The notes: generated from the letters alone by a model not told the origin. A stretch of 64,000 nt of DNA from Argopecten irradians (GCF_041381155.1 NC_091135.1:48510586-48574585); one strand, 5' to 3'. Counted from the first letter of the stretch, positions 35,265 to 48,053 are shown. Made by a program: numbers and translations.

Positions 35265-36365
35265 ATCAGTATACTCCAGTGAGACAAAACTTTAATGTCA
35301 CATCATTGGCAGACCAGTTGACGCCGTCACAAACAAGTTCCACTCTTGGTGGTTAAAATTGGGTTAAACAATGTCTAGTCTACTAGACAATAGGGAAACA
35401 AAACAGCAATTAGAGGCAGACGAGGGGTGAGTTGGGAGGTTCAGCATTGTGTAAATTTCCAATGCAATTTGGAGGTGGGGAGGGCATCCATGATATTGAC
35501 TTTTAAAATCATTATTTCATAAGGTAGGAAAAAGGAGCTTGGTGGAATTTTCAAATTCTGTAAAGACTAATTAAGTTAATTGAAGAAAAAATGAAACCCC
35601 AGAAAATTGGTCTGTAAGTTTGATATTAAATCATGTTAACCTTTGTTGTCTATTGTGTATGTATTACTGACAGTAAACCAGTCATTATATTCTGACCTAA
35701 TTTTATGTGAGCAAACAGTATACAGGTATTTAGAACAAATGGATTAAATGTTTCGAACTTTTATTATTTATGTGTTCATATGACATCTATTACCAAAAAA
35801 ACAGCCATTTTTTACACAAAACAACCGTAACAAAAATAATACACAAAAGGAAGCTGAACAAAAAGACATTTGTGTTATTTTCACTAATGTTAATTGGTGC
35901 AGATGACAAATATTAATGTTTTGGTATGACACTGTTAGGTTCAGGGAGTGCAGGAAGAGATACAGAACATCTAGGTGATCCTAGTAATAATGGCATTGTC
36001 AACAGGTTACAATTCATAAAAGCTATTATAAATTAAATGGATTTTAATGACAGTATAATAAATAAGGACATGTACTTTATGCAGATTTCACAAACAATGT
36101 TTTACCATCAGTGCACCTTTTAGAGCTTTAGAAATTCCTATGAATATTTTACCAATTTAATTAAGATAGTTTTTTTTTTTAAGGAAGGTAAAATGGATTA
36201 TTTTGCTAAATCAAAAGTTACATACCCCTCAGGCTATGAAATTATAGAGTTTGAAAATAACTGACCATCATTAATTGAAGTTACAAGTTTTGGTTCTTTT
36301 AACAGATTTGAATTACATATTGCAATGACAGCCTATTAGGTACTAAGACCCAGGAGCCTGCATTT

Positions 36366-36520
36366 AAGGATTAACTTGAATAGATTTTATATGTTATGGA
36401 GATATAACACAAAAATTTTAGAGTACTCTAAATAAACTGCTTCGCGGTTTATCATGAGAGTACACTCAGATTTTTGTGTTCTATCTCCATAACATGAAAC
36501 ATTTATTCAAATTAATCCTT
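36366..36520. repeat. 155-bp imperfect palindrome
   Basis: AAGGATTAACTTGAATAGAT at the left pairs with the right end ATTTATTCAAATTAATCCTT. Inner arms carry TGTTATGGAGATATAACACAAAAAT and its inverse, with a loop near GCTTCGCGG (about 36440). It may be a small foldback MITE; no target duplication was identified. Confidence 0.75.
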
Positions 36521-37147
36521 ATAATTCAATTTACTAAATATAATCTCTTCAATACTCAAAATTCATTTTGGAACTTTTTTGTCTATGAAATCATTACGCC
36601 GCCATCTCAGCCAATCAGAAGTAACGTCACAAACGGCGACGCCATTTTTTCCTTTATGGGCTGATAAAGTAACTTTTTAAACCAATGAAAATGCTCGTAA
36701 CAAGCAAAATTGAATTATTAGTTTCTTAGACCCCTAAAATTTTTGTTTCTATAACAAACTCCTTTATTTTATGTTTTTTCATATTTGCTCAGCGTTAGAA
36801 ACTTGCTGTGAGATTTGAATATAGAAATCCAAATTATTTATGGGGGGTAAGGTCCCTAATAACACAGAAAAAGAGAAAATTGTAGGCTTTATAAAAATAT
36901 GTGGGATGGTCTGGAGAATCTTCTCATTATAACTGTCGTCAAAGAAAAACGTCGTTTTTTATTGACTTGAGTTGTCTGTATATTCCAACTTCTGTACCAG
37001 CCTGATCTGTCGGCCATTGTGCCTCCAAACGAAAATGACATTAACCACTGTATAATGTTGTGGTTTTATTTACAAGCGATATTTTTATTTCTGCTCATTA
37101 AATATGGTGTTAAATTACAGACGATCGTGATTGACCAGACTTCATGA

Positions 37148-37363
37148 ATGAAAGTCATGAGCCATCACGATGCCACCATCGGAGAATACATCCCCGGATC
37201 CCTTGCTGGGTGTTGGTCTTTTGCCACGCCTCAGCTCCCTAAGGTTTCTTTCCCTTCAATAGATGGGCACACGATGAGTGTTGCTTTCTTTGATCAGAAG
37301 TCACTGGATGACATAAAATGGCCATTAAGTGGGATCGGAAACTATATCCTGTCTAATGGCTAG
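37148..37363 (+). CDS. Short GC-richer ORF, coding status uncertain
   Basis: An uninterrupted 71-codon frame runs from ATG 37148 to TAG 37361. It reads MKVMSHHDATIGEYIPGSL and later SFPSIDGHTMSVAFFDQKS. Its base composition is richer in GC than the flanks, and its residue use is not repeat-like. A possible acceptor (TTACAG, 37115-37120) lies just upstream, but an in-frame TGA directly precedes the ATG. I do not recognise the product. It could be an isolated exon, a retrocopy fragment or chance. Confidence 0.2.
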   Translation: MKVMSHHDATIGEYIPGSLAGCWSFATPQLPKVSFPSIDGHTMSVAFFDQKSLDDIKWPLSGIGNYILSNG

Positions 37364-37924
37364 GCAACAAGTGTAAGAGTGCTTTACTGTTGTTCGGCTT
37401 GAATGCATAGTCTGAATATCCTTACCGCAGGGAGCAGAGCAATTGGGAGGTTGAGAACGAGAGTAAAAGTCTTATATTTCCTGTATTTCTTCCTTCCTAT
37501 CTCCCTCTCTTCCCATTTTGTTTCAGTATGTATGGGTCTGTCATTTGGTATATTTACATGTAGATATACAGAAGACTCTGAACATTCATAAATTCCCTTT
37601 TCTAATTTTTGGCTAGTTTGCAGTTCATAGTTGGCAAAGAATATCTGATTAAATATATACAATATGTATTTATATACCAGATTGTAGACATGCACAATCC
37701 TTTATTTATTTGGAGTACTATGTTTGTATGTAATATGTTTTTTGAAGTATTTCAATTGTTACATGTGTTATCCATGAAACAATAATATTTTTTGAGACAT
37801 ATGAATCTAAACTTACAAAATTTATATATATTACATTGATGACATATTTACATTTTCATGTATAAATATCAAGCTTTGAATTTAACTGGTGAATTTTAAC
37901 AAATTTTACGGTTAATGGCCAAGT

Positions 37925-38790
37925 TTTGGTTCTCTAGTTCCTTAAGTTGCCTTTGTGACTCCCTGGGTTGACTTTTTGGTTCCTTAGTTCCTTGAGTTGT
38001 CTTTGTGATTCCCTGGGTTGACTTTTTGGTTCCTTAGTTCCTTGAGTTGTCTTTGTGACCCCCTGGATTGACTCTTTGGTTTCTTGGTTCCTTGAGTTGT
38101 CTTTGTGACTCCCTGGGTTGACTTTTTGGTTCCTTAGTTCCTTGAGTTGTCTTTGTGACCCCCTGGATTGACTCTTTGGTTTCTTGGTTCCTTGAGTTGT
38201 CTTTGTGACTCCCTGGGTTGAGGTTTTGGTTTCTTGGTTCCTTGAGTTGTCTTTGTGACTCCCTGGGTTGACTTTTTGGTTTCTTGGTTCCTTGAGTTGT
38301 CTTTGTGACCCCCTGGATTGACTCTTTGGTTTCTTGGTTCCTTGAGTTGTCTTTGTGACTCCCTGGGTTGAGGTTTTGGTTCCTTAGTTCCTTGAGTTGT
38401 CTTTGTGACTCCCGGGGTTGACTTTTTGGTTTCTTGGTTCCTTGAGTTGTCTTTGTGACTCCCTGGGTTGACTTTTTGGTTTCTTGGTTCCTTGAGTTGT
38501 CTTTGTGACTCCCTGGGTTGAGGTTTTGGTTTCTTGGTTCCTTGAGTTTGTTGTCTTTTGTCTTTCTTGAGTGACTCCCTGGGTTGAGGTTTTGGTTCCT
38601 TAGTTCCTTGAGTTGTCTTTGTGACTCCCGGGGTTGACTCTTTGGTTTCTTGGTTCCTTGAGTTGTCTTTGTGACTCCCTGGGTTGACTTTTTGGTTTCT
38701 TGGTTCCTTGAGTTGTCTCTGTGACTCCCTGGGTTGACTTTTTGGTTTCTTGATTTGCCTTGACATGACTCCTTGGCTCCATTAGTTGCC
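37925..38790. repeat. 50-bp minisatellite, about 16 copies
   Basis: The unit is TTCCTTAGTTCCTTGAGTTG plus TCTTTGTGACTCCCTGGGTTGACTTTTTGG; starts at 37981 and 38031 show the 50-bp period. Because 50 is not a multiple of three, three units make a 50-residue period on the minus strand, and the frame stays open for 210 codons (38766-38134) since the unit lacks stops in all three frames. The product would be K/Q/P/T-rich. Nothing indicates that it is expressed. Related T-rich, GGTTCCTT-containing sequence trails on to about 39310. Confidence 0.9.
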
Positions 38791-39401
38791 TTAGTGTATT
38801 TGGTTCCTTACCTAATGGTCACATTGGTGCTGTTTATTGTCTCTGTGTCTGCTTGGTCCTCTTTGTTATTCTTATCTGTCCTTCCCCTGGTTGCAGTTTT
38901 GCCTGCTTGATCCCCATTGTTGTTTTTGTCTGTCTGTTGGACTCCTTTATTGGACTTGCTTTAATTGTTCGTTCCTTTAGTGAACCTTTTATCTCCTTGG
39001 TTCCTATACTTAAATTTTCGGTTTTGTATTTCTTGATTTCCTTTAGCTTCTTTTCTTATCATTCTTTCGGGTTCCTTAAATTTATTGTCCATTTTTTTGT
39101 CTCCTTGGTTTCTGTAATTATGATAAACCTACCTTATTTTCTTATTTCTTGTTCCTTGTTTTTGGTACTTTTGAATTGAGAGTATTTTCCTTTTGGTTTT
39201 TAAGTCCAATTCACAAAACATCCAACAAAGCTTCCACATATTTTCTTAGATTTTTGTCTCCATTTCTTTATCAGTTTAATTCTGTTATCCTAAGGAACCA
39301 AGTTGTTTTTCCTTGGTGGACAATGAATTTGTAGCCACCAACTTTCAATTATTTCCAATTATTATTATGTTAAAAGCCATGATTACAATATCTCTGTTAG
39401 T

Positions 39402-40524
39402 CAGTGGCGTAGCTACCATTGATGCAAAAACGCAACTGCGTGCACATCAATCAATTTTCAAAAAAAAAAAAGTCATAACTACACGTAACCGAGACTAACA
39501 TTATACATTTTAATTTGTTATCCGAATCACCTTTTATTTTCACTTTTTAGGTTTACTTTTTCCGGAAAATTATGTTTCCGTTCCTTTTCCAGGGTTTACA
39601 ATATTATACTCACTAAAAGTTGGTGCGAGGTCGTTTCAGAAAATGGACGTTTTTAAGCCGAAAACCCGACAGGAACAAGACAGTAGGTAACTAACAAGGA
39701 GTTATATCCCAATATACACAAGATTTTTCAGATCTTAAGAACCACATCACTAACAACACCAACAGCAGAAAGAAGCTTACTAGGGTGTTATGAAACGCCT
39801 TAAAACCTGCGAGCATGGGTTCTGGCTCTGTTACATATGCACCACGACATGCCCATAGACGTGGATACCGTTATTGACATTTCCGATGGGCAAAAAAACA
39901 GGAGGATGTTATTACAATGAACTTTGATATGTGACTAGTCTTCGTCGCTATCACAATAAAATAAGTGCACAAATAAAGAGTATATTTGTATTCAATTTTC
40001 ATTTAGTCCCCTTTGTTCATTTTTACTATGCGTTTATATGTGTAGAAATGATCCAATGAGAGTAACAGGACTTACACACATAAAGAAATTGACTGACTAT
40101 TTAAATTGACTTTGTTTTCCTACAAAATTATCAAAATTGCTCTAGGCCTACCATTTAATTGCAGTGTAGTAAGAAAGTCACCAAAGACACAGCCGTGTTT
40201 GGCAAAAATACAGTACATGTTAGCATAAAGATACAACATTTACAATTATAATTTCTAAATGTAGGTAACTTTCAATCTGCAATATGAATTAATCTGTTTT
40301 CAATGTTATTTTTTCGAAAAATTACCACGTAAAGAATGCTTTAAAATCATAAAAAATACACCGTACAATTCATCTCAGTCATTCGAAATCATAATTTTTT
40401 TTCCAGGGGGGGGGGGGGGGGGGGGACCCCCCTGACCCCCCCAAACACCAAAATTTATTCTCAAGCCTTTGGCGCTCGGACTACAATTTGCATGCACATT
40501 CATTTCCTGCTAGCGACGCCACTG
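39402..40524 (+). mobile_element. hAT-like element with 5-bp target duplication, copy 2
   Basis: The left end CAGTGGCGTAGCTACC and right end TAGCGACGCCACTG are inverted repeats of about 10-12 bp. TTAGT flanks directly on both sides (39397-39401 and 40525-40529). It contains a broken transposase remnant and a run of 20 G (40406-40425). A 5-bp duplication is unlike the usual 8 bp of hAT, but 5-bp subgroups have been described, from memory. The element is internally deleted. Confidence 0.7.
39643..39920 (+). pseudogene. Internally deleted hAT transposase remnant
   Basis: A start-like segment at 39643 (MDVFKPKTRQEQDS) is followed after a deletion by a hAT C-terminal dimerisation segment. In the frame from 39747 this reads SLTTPTAERSL, then a stop, then LALLHMHHDMPIDVDTVIDI, ending at TGA 39918-39920. 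The TTPTAERS and LALL.IH.D...D.D.VID signature is typical of hAT/ZMYM-like transposases. An internal TAA and loss of the catalytic core make it non-functional. Confidence 0.7.
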
Positions 40525-40529
40525 TTAGT

Positions 40530-42905
40530 TGAGAACGAAGTGTTATAGATACTCTCAGATCACCAAGTTATCAATCAAATAAAACAATGCCCTCTTTTTT
40601 AATTAAAAAACAAATGATTCATGTCAATAGCCTAAAGACAATCTTTTAAATTGGATTCTTCTTGAATGCATTGAAATGCATTCTAAACTTACAGACAGAT
40701 TGGTGTTAAAGGCCTTGCAGCAAGTTTTGCATTGAAATCTTACTAGAAAAGTAATTCTGAACATGTAGCTTAATCAACTTGTTTAGTATAATACCAAAAC
40801 TGGCATCATTCTGTTACAATCAAGTTGATATTTCAGTGTTAAGATAATGGCAAATCAAGCTAACAAATCATTTCTCCTTGGAAAAGTAATTAGGTAATGT
40901 AATTCAATGAAATGTGTATAAAACTCTGAATGGACTTGTTCGATTTCAGTGTAATCTATTTTGATTTCAATCCATTTCTTTTTTGTTGTTGTAAAGTATA
41001 CACCTGATTTCCTGAGAGAGTTCAGATCGACTAGCTAATTGTATATGTCACTTCATCAAGAACCACATGCCCATCCAAACCTACTCATCCATTTTCTCTT
41101 TTAGGATTTTTTTGTTCTTTTTGACTTTCAATGTTGGTATGATTTATCAGGCACTCAAGAAATTATTTGCTAGTTTATTTTAATCTGCTACATCATAAAA
41201 GCCTTAACAAATTAAAGGTTATGGATTAAATAGTTCCAACAATAAATTCATTTTACTGCATTTGTGTCAGAATTGTTAGGTGTGTGTAATTTGATATGCA
41301 CTTGTCATGCTTTTTGTAATACAAATGTTTATCTTATAAAGCTTGAATCAGTTACAATATATGTGAGAAATTTCATGGATGGATTCATATCAATTAACAT
41401 TACAATTTTAAAACAAAATCTTTTATAACAAATAGAGTAAAAGATATCTGTATTTTGCATTAATCTATTGAAATATACATAGAATGAATACAATTTTTAA
41501 TAAGATAGGGAACTTTTTTTGTTTTGCCATTTATTAAGATTTTCACATCCAGCACGGAAAGTGAGCATTTGTCAACGGCCAAGATTCAATTTCTATTACC
41601 AAGAATGTTATATCATTCTGAAGGTTTATGGTAGCGTATGTAGGGCTGCAACAATATACATTCTCTATCCGATAACATCCATGTTGTGATGCATACGAAC
41701 CCCCTGATTTGATTTGAGTGTTTTTATGTAATTTATCTGTTTTAGCATATCTTCTATGTCCAACAGTACTTATAGATTTAGAATTTTACATGAACTCTCC
41801 ATGGATGTTAAGCATTGTAAAGTTTAGGCTGTTTCTTTATTGAAGCTTTAGCAACTGTCTGGTGCTGTTTATTTTGTTTTGAGGTCATGGTTGTCCGTAC
41901 TTTTTAGCAAATTTCTGTCTTGATTGTTCTGTTATTTTTTTTAAAGTTCTATTAGTGCAATTTAGCTGAAACTTGCCTGAAATGATTATGATATTGTCGA
42001 AATGGAGTGATATCATTTTCGGGTTGATCCTAAATCTAAAGTAGGCACCACAGCTGCCATCTTGAAAACATATTTTTACCTTCTTCATAGTTCTACCAGT
42101 ACAATTGAGCTGATATTTGCCTAAAATGACATGGTCCCAAACAAGTATTTATGGTACTTAAATACATTGTAATATGAATTTATATCAAAAATCCAAGATG
42201 GACACCACATCATCTTGAAAAACCATATATAATTCTTTTCCTATTCAACTGTTTAACTGGTACCAATGTTGTCAGATGACCATTACAAAGGCCCTAAATT
42301 GGCCACTTATTCTTTTACTTATGTCTATATAAAACAGACTAATTTGAACTCCTGAGAAAAAGTTCTGGCTCAGTGAACTGACGACTTAAGACATTTTAGG
42401 CATTTTGAAATTAATTTCTACCATCTTCAAAGACCCATCATGTAAAATTAATTTTTAATTTCTTGATGCATCACAAAGCCAAATGTATGTTTAAACACCT
42501 TTTGGATGGTTACCACTTCACAAGTTAGTGGAATATCATTTAAAAGTAAATAAATGTAGATTTGATAAGCAGATGACTTTTTGAAGTGAGTTGTCTGGGT
42601 TTTAAAGTAAAGAGAGATCTTCAAAAATGCTATCTTTTACATGGGGTCAGATGTCAAATGCGAAAAAAAATATATGAAAAAATATCCCTCAGTTTAAGTG
42701 CCTCTGACTGATCGAAAGATAATATATTCGTTTGCACTTGACTTTGAAGGGTTTGAAGTGGTTTGAGTGAGGGGAGATAATCTGAACAGTATCGTTCCTT
42801 ACTCTATTGTTTTAAAGTGTATTGTTATATGTTTTTACTGAAAAGTCGTTCTTAATAGGAACAAACCAAAATGAACCATAATGATGAGATATGAACTTTT
42901 TTGTT
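40530..42905. other. Intergenic stretch without recognisable genes
   Basis: AT-rich sequence. A block at about 41930-42240 carries two loosely similar copies of CTATTAGTGCAATTTAGCTG / CTACCAGTACAATTGAGCTG and AAATCCAAGATGG-type phrases, suggesting a decayed dispersed repeat. No gene is supported. Confidence 0.45.
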
Positions 42906-42907
42906 TT

Positions 42908-45312
42908 TAGGTCACCTGAGACGAAGTCTCAAGTGACCTATTCTAATCGCCTTTTGTCCGTCGTCGTGCGTCGTGCGTCGTGCGTCGTGTGTCGTGCGTC
43001 GTCCGTCGTATGTCCGTAAACAATTTACTTTTTCGACTTCTTCTCCAAAACTGCTGAAGCAATTTCAATGAAATTTTGCACAAACCTTCTAAGGCATAAG
43101 GCCAATCAAAATTGTGAATTATATGGTCCCCACCCCCCAGGGGGCTGTGGGAGGGGCCAAAAGGGGTAAAATTGAGTAAAATTTCAAAAATCTCACAGAT
43201 GTGGTAGAATCAAATACTCTTCATAGATAGAAAGGTCTTAAGGTCCTTTACAAAAATTGTGAATTATATGACCCTGGGGTCTCTAGTTTCCCCCTGGGGA
43301 GGGGGTTAAGTTTACTATACTTTATATTGAGAAAACACATTTTTGCGCATTATTTGGTCATTTGTAATAGGAAATGAGTCAAATGTTGTCAGAATTATCA
43401 GTATGAGATGGCCATTTAATCCTATTAACAAATTTTCTATGACTGACCCCCAGGGGCCTTAGGGGCGGGGTCAAAAGGGGTCAAATAGGCTAAAACTTCA
43501 AAAATCTTCTTCTGAAATTCTGGAAATGGTAGAATCAAATACTTTTCATAAATAGAATGGTCTTAAGGTCCTTTACAAAAATTGTGAATTATATGACCCT
43601 GGGGTCTCACGTTTCCCCCTGGGGAGGGGGTCAATTTTACTATAGTTTATATAGGGAAAACACATTTATGAGCATTTTTTGCTCAATTTTCATTGGAAAC
43701 GAGTTAAACTTGGTTAGAATTATTAGCCTGAGATAGCATTTTAATATTATATCCACATTGGTTCTGGCCGACCGCCTGGGGGCAGAGGGGCGGGGCTAAA
43801 AAAGGGTCAAATGGGCTAAAACTTCAAAAATCTTCTTCTGAAATTCTGGAAATGGTAGAAACAAATACTTTTCATAAATAGAAAGGTCTTAAGGTCGTTT
43901 ACAAAAATTGTGAATTATATGACCCTAGGGTCTCACGTTTCCCCCTGGGGAGGGGGTCAAGTTTACCATAGTTTATATAGGGAAAACACATTTATGAGCA
44001 TTTTTTGCTCAATTTTCATTGGAAACGAGTCAAACTTGGTTAGTATTATTAGCCTGAGATAGCATTTTAATATCATATCCATATTGGTCCAGGCCGACCC
44101 CCTGGGGGCAGAGGGGCGGGGCCAAAAAAGGTCAAATGGGCTAAAACTTCAAAAATATTCGTTTAAAAGTCTGGAAATGGTATAATCAAATACACTTTAT
44201 AGATGAAAAGGTCTTAAAGTTTCTTTATAAAAATTGTAAATTATATGACCCTGGGGTCTCCTGTTTCCCCTTGGGGAGGGGGTCAAGTTTACTATAGTTT
44301 ATATAGGAAAAACACATTAATGAGCAAATTTTGCTCAATTTTCATAGGAAATGAGTCAAACTTGGTTAGAATTATTAGCCAGAGATAGCATTTTAATATC
44401 ATATCCACATTGGTCCTGGCCAACCCCCTGGGGGCAGAGGGGCGGGACTAAAAAAGGGTCAAATAGGCTAAAACTTCAAAAATATTCTTTTAAAAGTCTG
44501 GAAATGGTATAATCAAATACACTTTATAGATGAAAAGGTCTTAAAGTTTCTTTATAAAAATTGTAAATTATATGACCCTGGGGTCTCCTGTTTCCCCTTG
44601 GGGAGGGGGTCAAGTTTACTATAGTTTATATAGGAAAAACACATTAATGAGCATATTTTGCTCAATTTTCATAGGAAATGAGTCAAACTTGGTTAGAATT
44701 ATTAGCCTGGTTAGAATTATTAGCCTGATCATATCCACATTGGTCCTGGCCGACCCCCTGGGGGCAGAGGGGCGGGACTAAAAAAGGGTCAAATAGGCTA
44801 AAACTTCAAACATCTTCTAAAATTGTGGATATAGTAGAATCAAATAATTATGGATGGAAAGGTCTTCAGATGTTTTATAAAAATTGTGAATTATATGACC
44901 TTGGGGTCTCACGTTACCCTCTGGGGAGGGGTCAAGTTTACTATAGTTTATATAGGAAAAACATATTTGTGAACATTATTTGCCCAATTTTCGTAGGAAA
45001 TTAGTCAAACTTGATTAGAATTATAAGCCTAAGATATAGCATTTTAACATCCATATCCGCCCACGATGACCCCCTGGGGGACCAGAGGGGCAGGACCAAA
45101 CAGGGTCAAATTGATTAAAATTTCAAAAAATACCTTGAAGTTCACAGGTTTGATGGAAGCAAATACTCTTCATAGTCTAAAAAGTCAAATTTATAAATCA
45201 CTGACCAACTTCAAGGCCCAGCATATAGTGTTTATATGTCTTTAATTTTTTTCATTATTTGTTTCATTATATATTCTAACTCAGGTGACCGTTAAGGCCC
45301 ATGGGCCTCTTG
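42908..45312. mobile_element. 2.4-kb foldback-type element with ~326-bp internal satellite
   Basis: The left end is the palindrome GGTCACCTGAGAC-GAA-GTCTCAAGTGACC. The right end carries CTCAGGTGACC, an exact inverse of GGTCACCTGAG, followed by the palindrome AAGGCCCATGGGCCT. A GTCGTGCGTC simple repeat (42960-43010) follows the head. The interior is built of about six ~326-bp units; TGGAAATGGT falls at 43521, 43847, 44172 and 44499. Each carries GTTTCCCCCTGGGGAGGGGG and GGCAGAGGGGCGGG. No transposase is present. Same family as 21568-22202, and its ends are shared with 54577-55303. Confidence 0.85.
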
Positions 45313-46290
45313 TTAATGTATGTGGGCACTGCTTCTATCTCATATCACACAGAACATGTACTAAAAAATACAACAGAGCAACAGATATTAGTAAAAATCA
45401 TATCAAATGGAATTTTATAAGGTTTAGAAGATAGAAGATGGATAAGCTATGTAAATTTATGTTTTCTTCAGTACAAAACTCTCTATAATTTCCAATGATA
45501 AATCAACCACATAGGTGTATTAATCATTGTAATTAAAAAGAGCCATGTAGTTATAAAGAAACCCTGACATACACCTTGTCAATCCTATATAAGACTACTT
45601 TATCCTTAGAGCTCAATGTAGACTTTGAAATAAACTGAAGGGATTTACCCAGGCGGTTGATAAATGCACACCTGTGGCTTTTTGAAAAAAAGTAAGGATT
45701 TTTAAAAATATGGTTTGATGCTAATGAAATGAAAGGATTTAAAGGTGTTATAACCTTAAAATTAATTATTTTACAAAACCATGAGGTGTAAAATCATGAT
45801 ATTGGATCTGCATTTTATTTGGATAATGAACTATGAAAGTTGTTAAATGAATCATAATTATGTCACCAAAAATATGTGCATAGCTAAACTGAATAAGTCT
45901 TTATATTTAAAAAAAAAAAAAAATCAGATTAGATGATGAGCGTAGCAATGAATCACTTCCCTGGGCTGATCTGTGATGTGTCTATATATGAGATGGTGAA
46001 ATGTTACAAGGTGTCTGTTCACACTTGTCCGTGAAAATGATCTCATACCCTAGAACAAGTGTGAAGGCTGGCAATCTGACATTAATGAAACATGTCACTT
46101 TAATACCCCAGGAAGGATATAAATGCTCAGGAGGATGGGAAAGATTTGTAAGTACAAATTCAAGCTGTTTGATTCTGTGTGGAATTGAAGTCAGGTCAAA
46201 TACACTTTAGACAATAAACTTAAAACTGCTGATGTCTATGTGGAGGGCATATAGCATGCTTTAATAGTGTACAACAAATAACAACTAATG
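45313..46290. other. Intergenic stretch, nothing recognised
   Basis: AT-rich sequence with an A-run near 45909-45922. No gene, RNA or inverted repeat was noticed. Confidence 0.4.
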
Positions 46291-46580
46291 GTGTTCTGTG
46301 ACAAATCAGGTGTTCTGTGAAAAATCAGGTGTTCTGTAACAAATCAGGTGTTCTGTAACAAATCAGGTGTTCTGTGACAAATCAGGTGTTCTGTGACAAA
46401 TCAGGTGTTATGTAACAAATCAGGTGTTATGTAACAAATCAGGTGTTCTGTGACAAATCAGGTGTTCTGTGACAAATCAGGTGTTCTTTGACAAATCAGG
46501 TGTTCTGTAACAAATCAGGTGTTCTGTGACAAATCAGGTGTTCTGTGACAAATCAGATGTTCTGTAACAATACTGGTGTT
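46291..46580. repeat. 19-bp minisatellite, about 15 copies
   Basis: The unit is GTGTTCTGTGACAAATCAG. Variants have AAC for GAC and TAT for TCT. The last copies degenerate near 46560-46580. Confidence 0.95.
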
Positions 46581-46828
46581 TTGTAAATGTTGAATACTTC
46601 ATCAACAAGTCTCAGGTATATAAAAAAACATTTTGACTAATAAGTATCACAGTTTTTCATTTCTAATATAAATAGTCCAGTATTATACATACTAATATAA
46701 GAAACAGAAACCAGTGTTTGTATGTATGCTTTGACCTTTGAATTATGAGGTGCTGTTTTTGTTTTCAGTAATTTTCTTAAGATACCAAAATACATATTAG
46801 GCCAACCTACAGAAATTCTTGTTTTAGT

Positions 46829-46965
46829 AAATACTCAGAGGTCATATTAGGTCCATAAATACTTAGAGGTCACATTAGGTCCATAAATACTCAGAGGTCA
46901 TATTAGGTCCATAAATACTCTGAGGTCATATTAGGTTCATAAATACTCAAAGGTCATATTAGGTC
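46829..46965. repeat. 28-bp minisatellite, about five copies
   Basis: The unit is AAATACTCAGAGGTCATATT plus AGGTCCAT, with one or two changes per copy. Confidence 0.9.
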
Positions 46966-47245
46966 CTTTTAAAGTTTAGTCACCACCTGAGTGACCTCAG
47001 TTCCTTTTTGTTCTGGTTTCATCCCCTTTTGTGAATTACAAAGGTCATTAGGTCAGCTTTAGGTCGGGTCAACCTCCTAGTACTTTAATGTGAGTTATCT
47101 CCCCTTCAATGAGACCTACCAGCATTACATCTGATTAAGTGTATGTATTGTGAAACAGAACATATGTGTCAATTGCCACCTGGTATTTTTCTCTTTGCAT
47201 TTTTTCCTTTGCTTTAAAAGTCTAGCGTTTGAATTGAAATCAGAA

Positions 47246-47328
47246 ATGAGATTAAACCGTTTTAGAGTTGGAGAATGGTCGAGAAGCGGTTGGCTTTTAG
47301 TTGGTGTGATATCTTCATGGTTCGTATG
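47246..47328 (+). CDS. Candidate first coding exon (signal-anchor-like), weak
   Basis: ATG at 47246 opens 27 codons plus two bases to a consensus donor, ATG|GTGAGT, at 47329. The product begins MRLNRFRVGEWSRSGWLLVG and continues hydrophobic (VISSWFV). A basic start followed by a hydrophobic stretch resembles a signal peptide or anchor. No downstream exon could be joined in the window. It may be chance. Confidence 0.2.
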
Positions 47329-47716
47329 GTGAGTTATCAGAAATTACTTTGGGTAATGGCTGATATCAATTGGGGTATCAATGAAGCTATAGGAGACTAA
47401 AAGGCAGATTAACCTGAACTCTGTGGAGATTTATCAACTTAAGGCTTAATGTATACATACTATATTCTCAGACTTTTAATTATCACATGATCACATAATG
47501 TCAGATACTTAACTATATATAACACAGTGAAACCTATCTAATCTGACCACCTGTGGAATCTGAGGTATTGTCTGGAATAGACATGGTGTCGGAATACAAC
47601 ACTGTTGTTTAGTAGTATTGGAATATAGTCTATAGAAAATACTGTTGATTATTTGAGTTTCAATATGGAATAACTTAATATGTAGGAAAGCATATATTTT
47701 CCTAATCATGTGAATG

Positions 47717-48053
47717 GTTCTGTTGTTGTAAGTCATTGTTCTTTCGTTGTAAGACATCGTTCTGTTGTTGTAAGCCATTGTTCTGTTGTTGTAAGCCATT
47801 GTTCTGATGCTGTAAGCCATTGTTCTGTTGTAGTAAACCATTGTTCTGTTGGTATAAGCCATGATTCTAATCTAATGATGTAAGCAATTGTTTTGTTGTT
47901 GTAAACTATCGTTGTGTTGTTGTAAACTATCGTTGTGTTGTTGTAAACTATCGTTGTGTTGTTGTAAACCTTTGTTATTGTTGTAAGCCATTGTTCTCTT
48001 GTTGTAAACCATTGTTCTTGTAGAAGCCATTCATTGTTCTGTAATTGTAAGCC
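47717..48053. repeat. 21-bp minisatellite, first segment
   Basis: Units of ATTGTTCTGTTGTTGTAAGCC, with a local sub-block of four ACTATCGTTGTGTTGTTGTAA copies (about 47906-47960). It is continuous in kind with the array at 49231-52905, from which the 48058-49218 segment separates it. Confidence 0.9.

Noticed and set aside
38134..38766. 210-codon minus-strand frame as a gene
   Set aside because: It lies wholly inside the 50-bp minisatellite, with no splice or promoter evidence; kept only as a finding.
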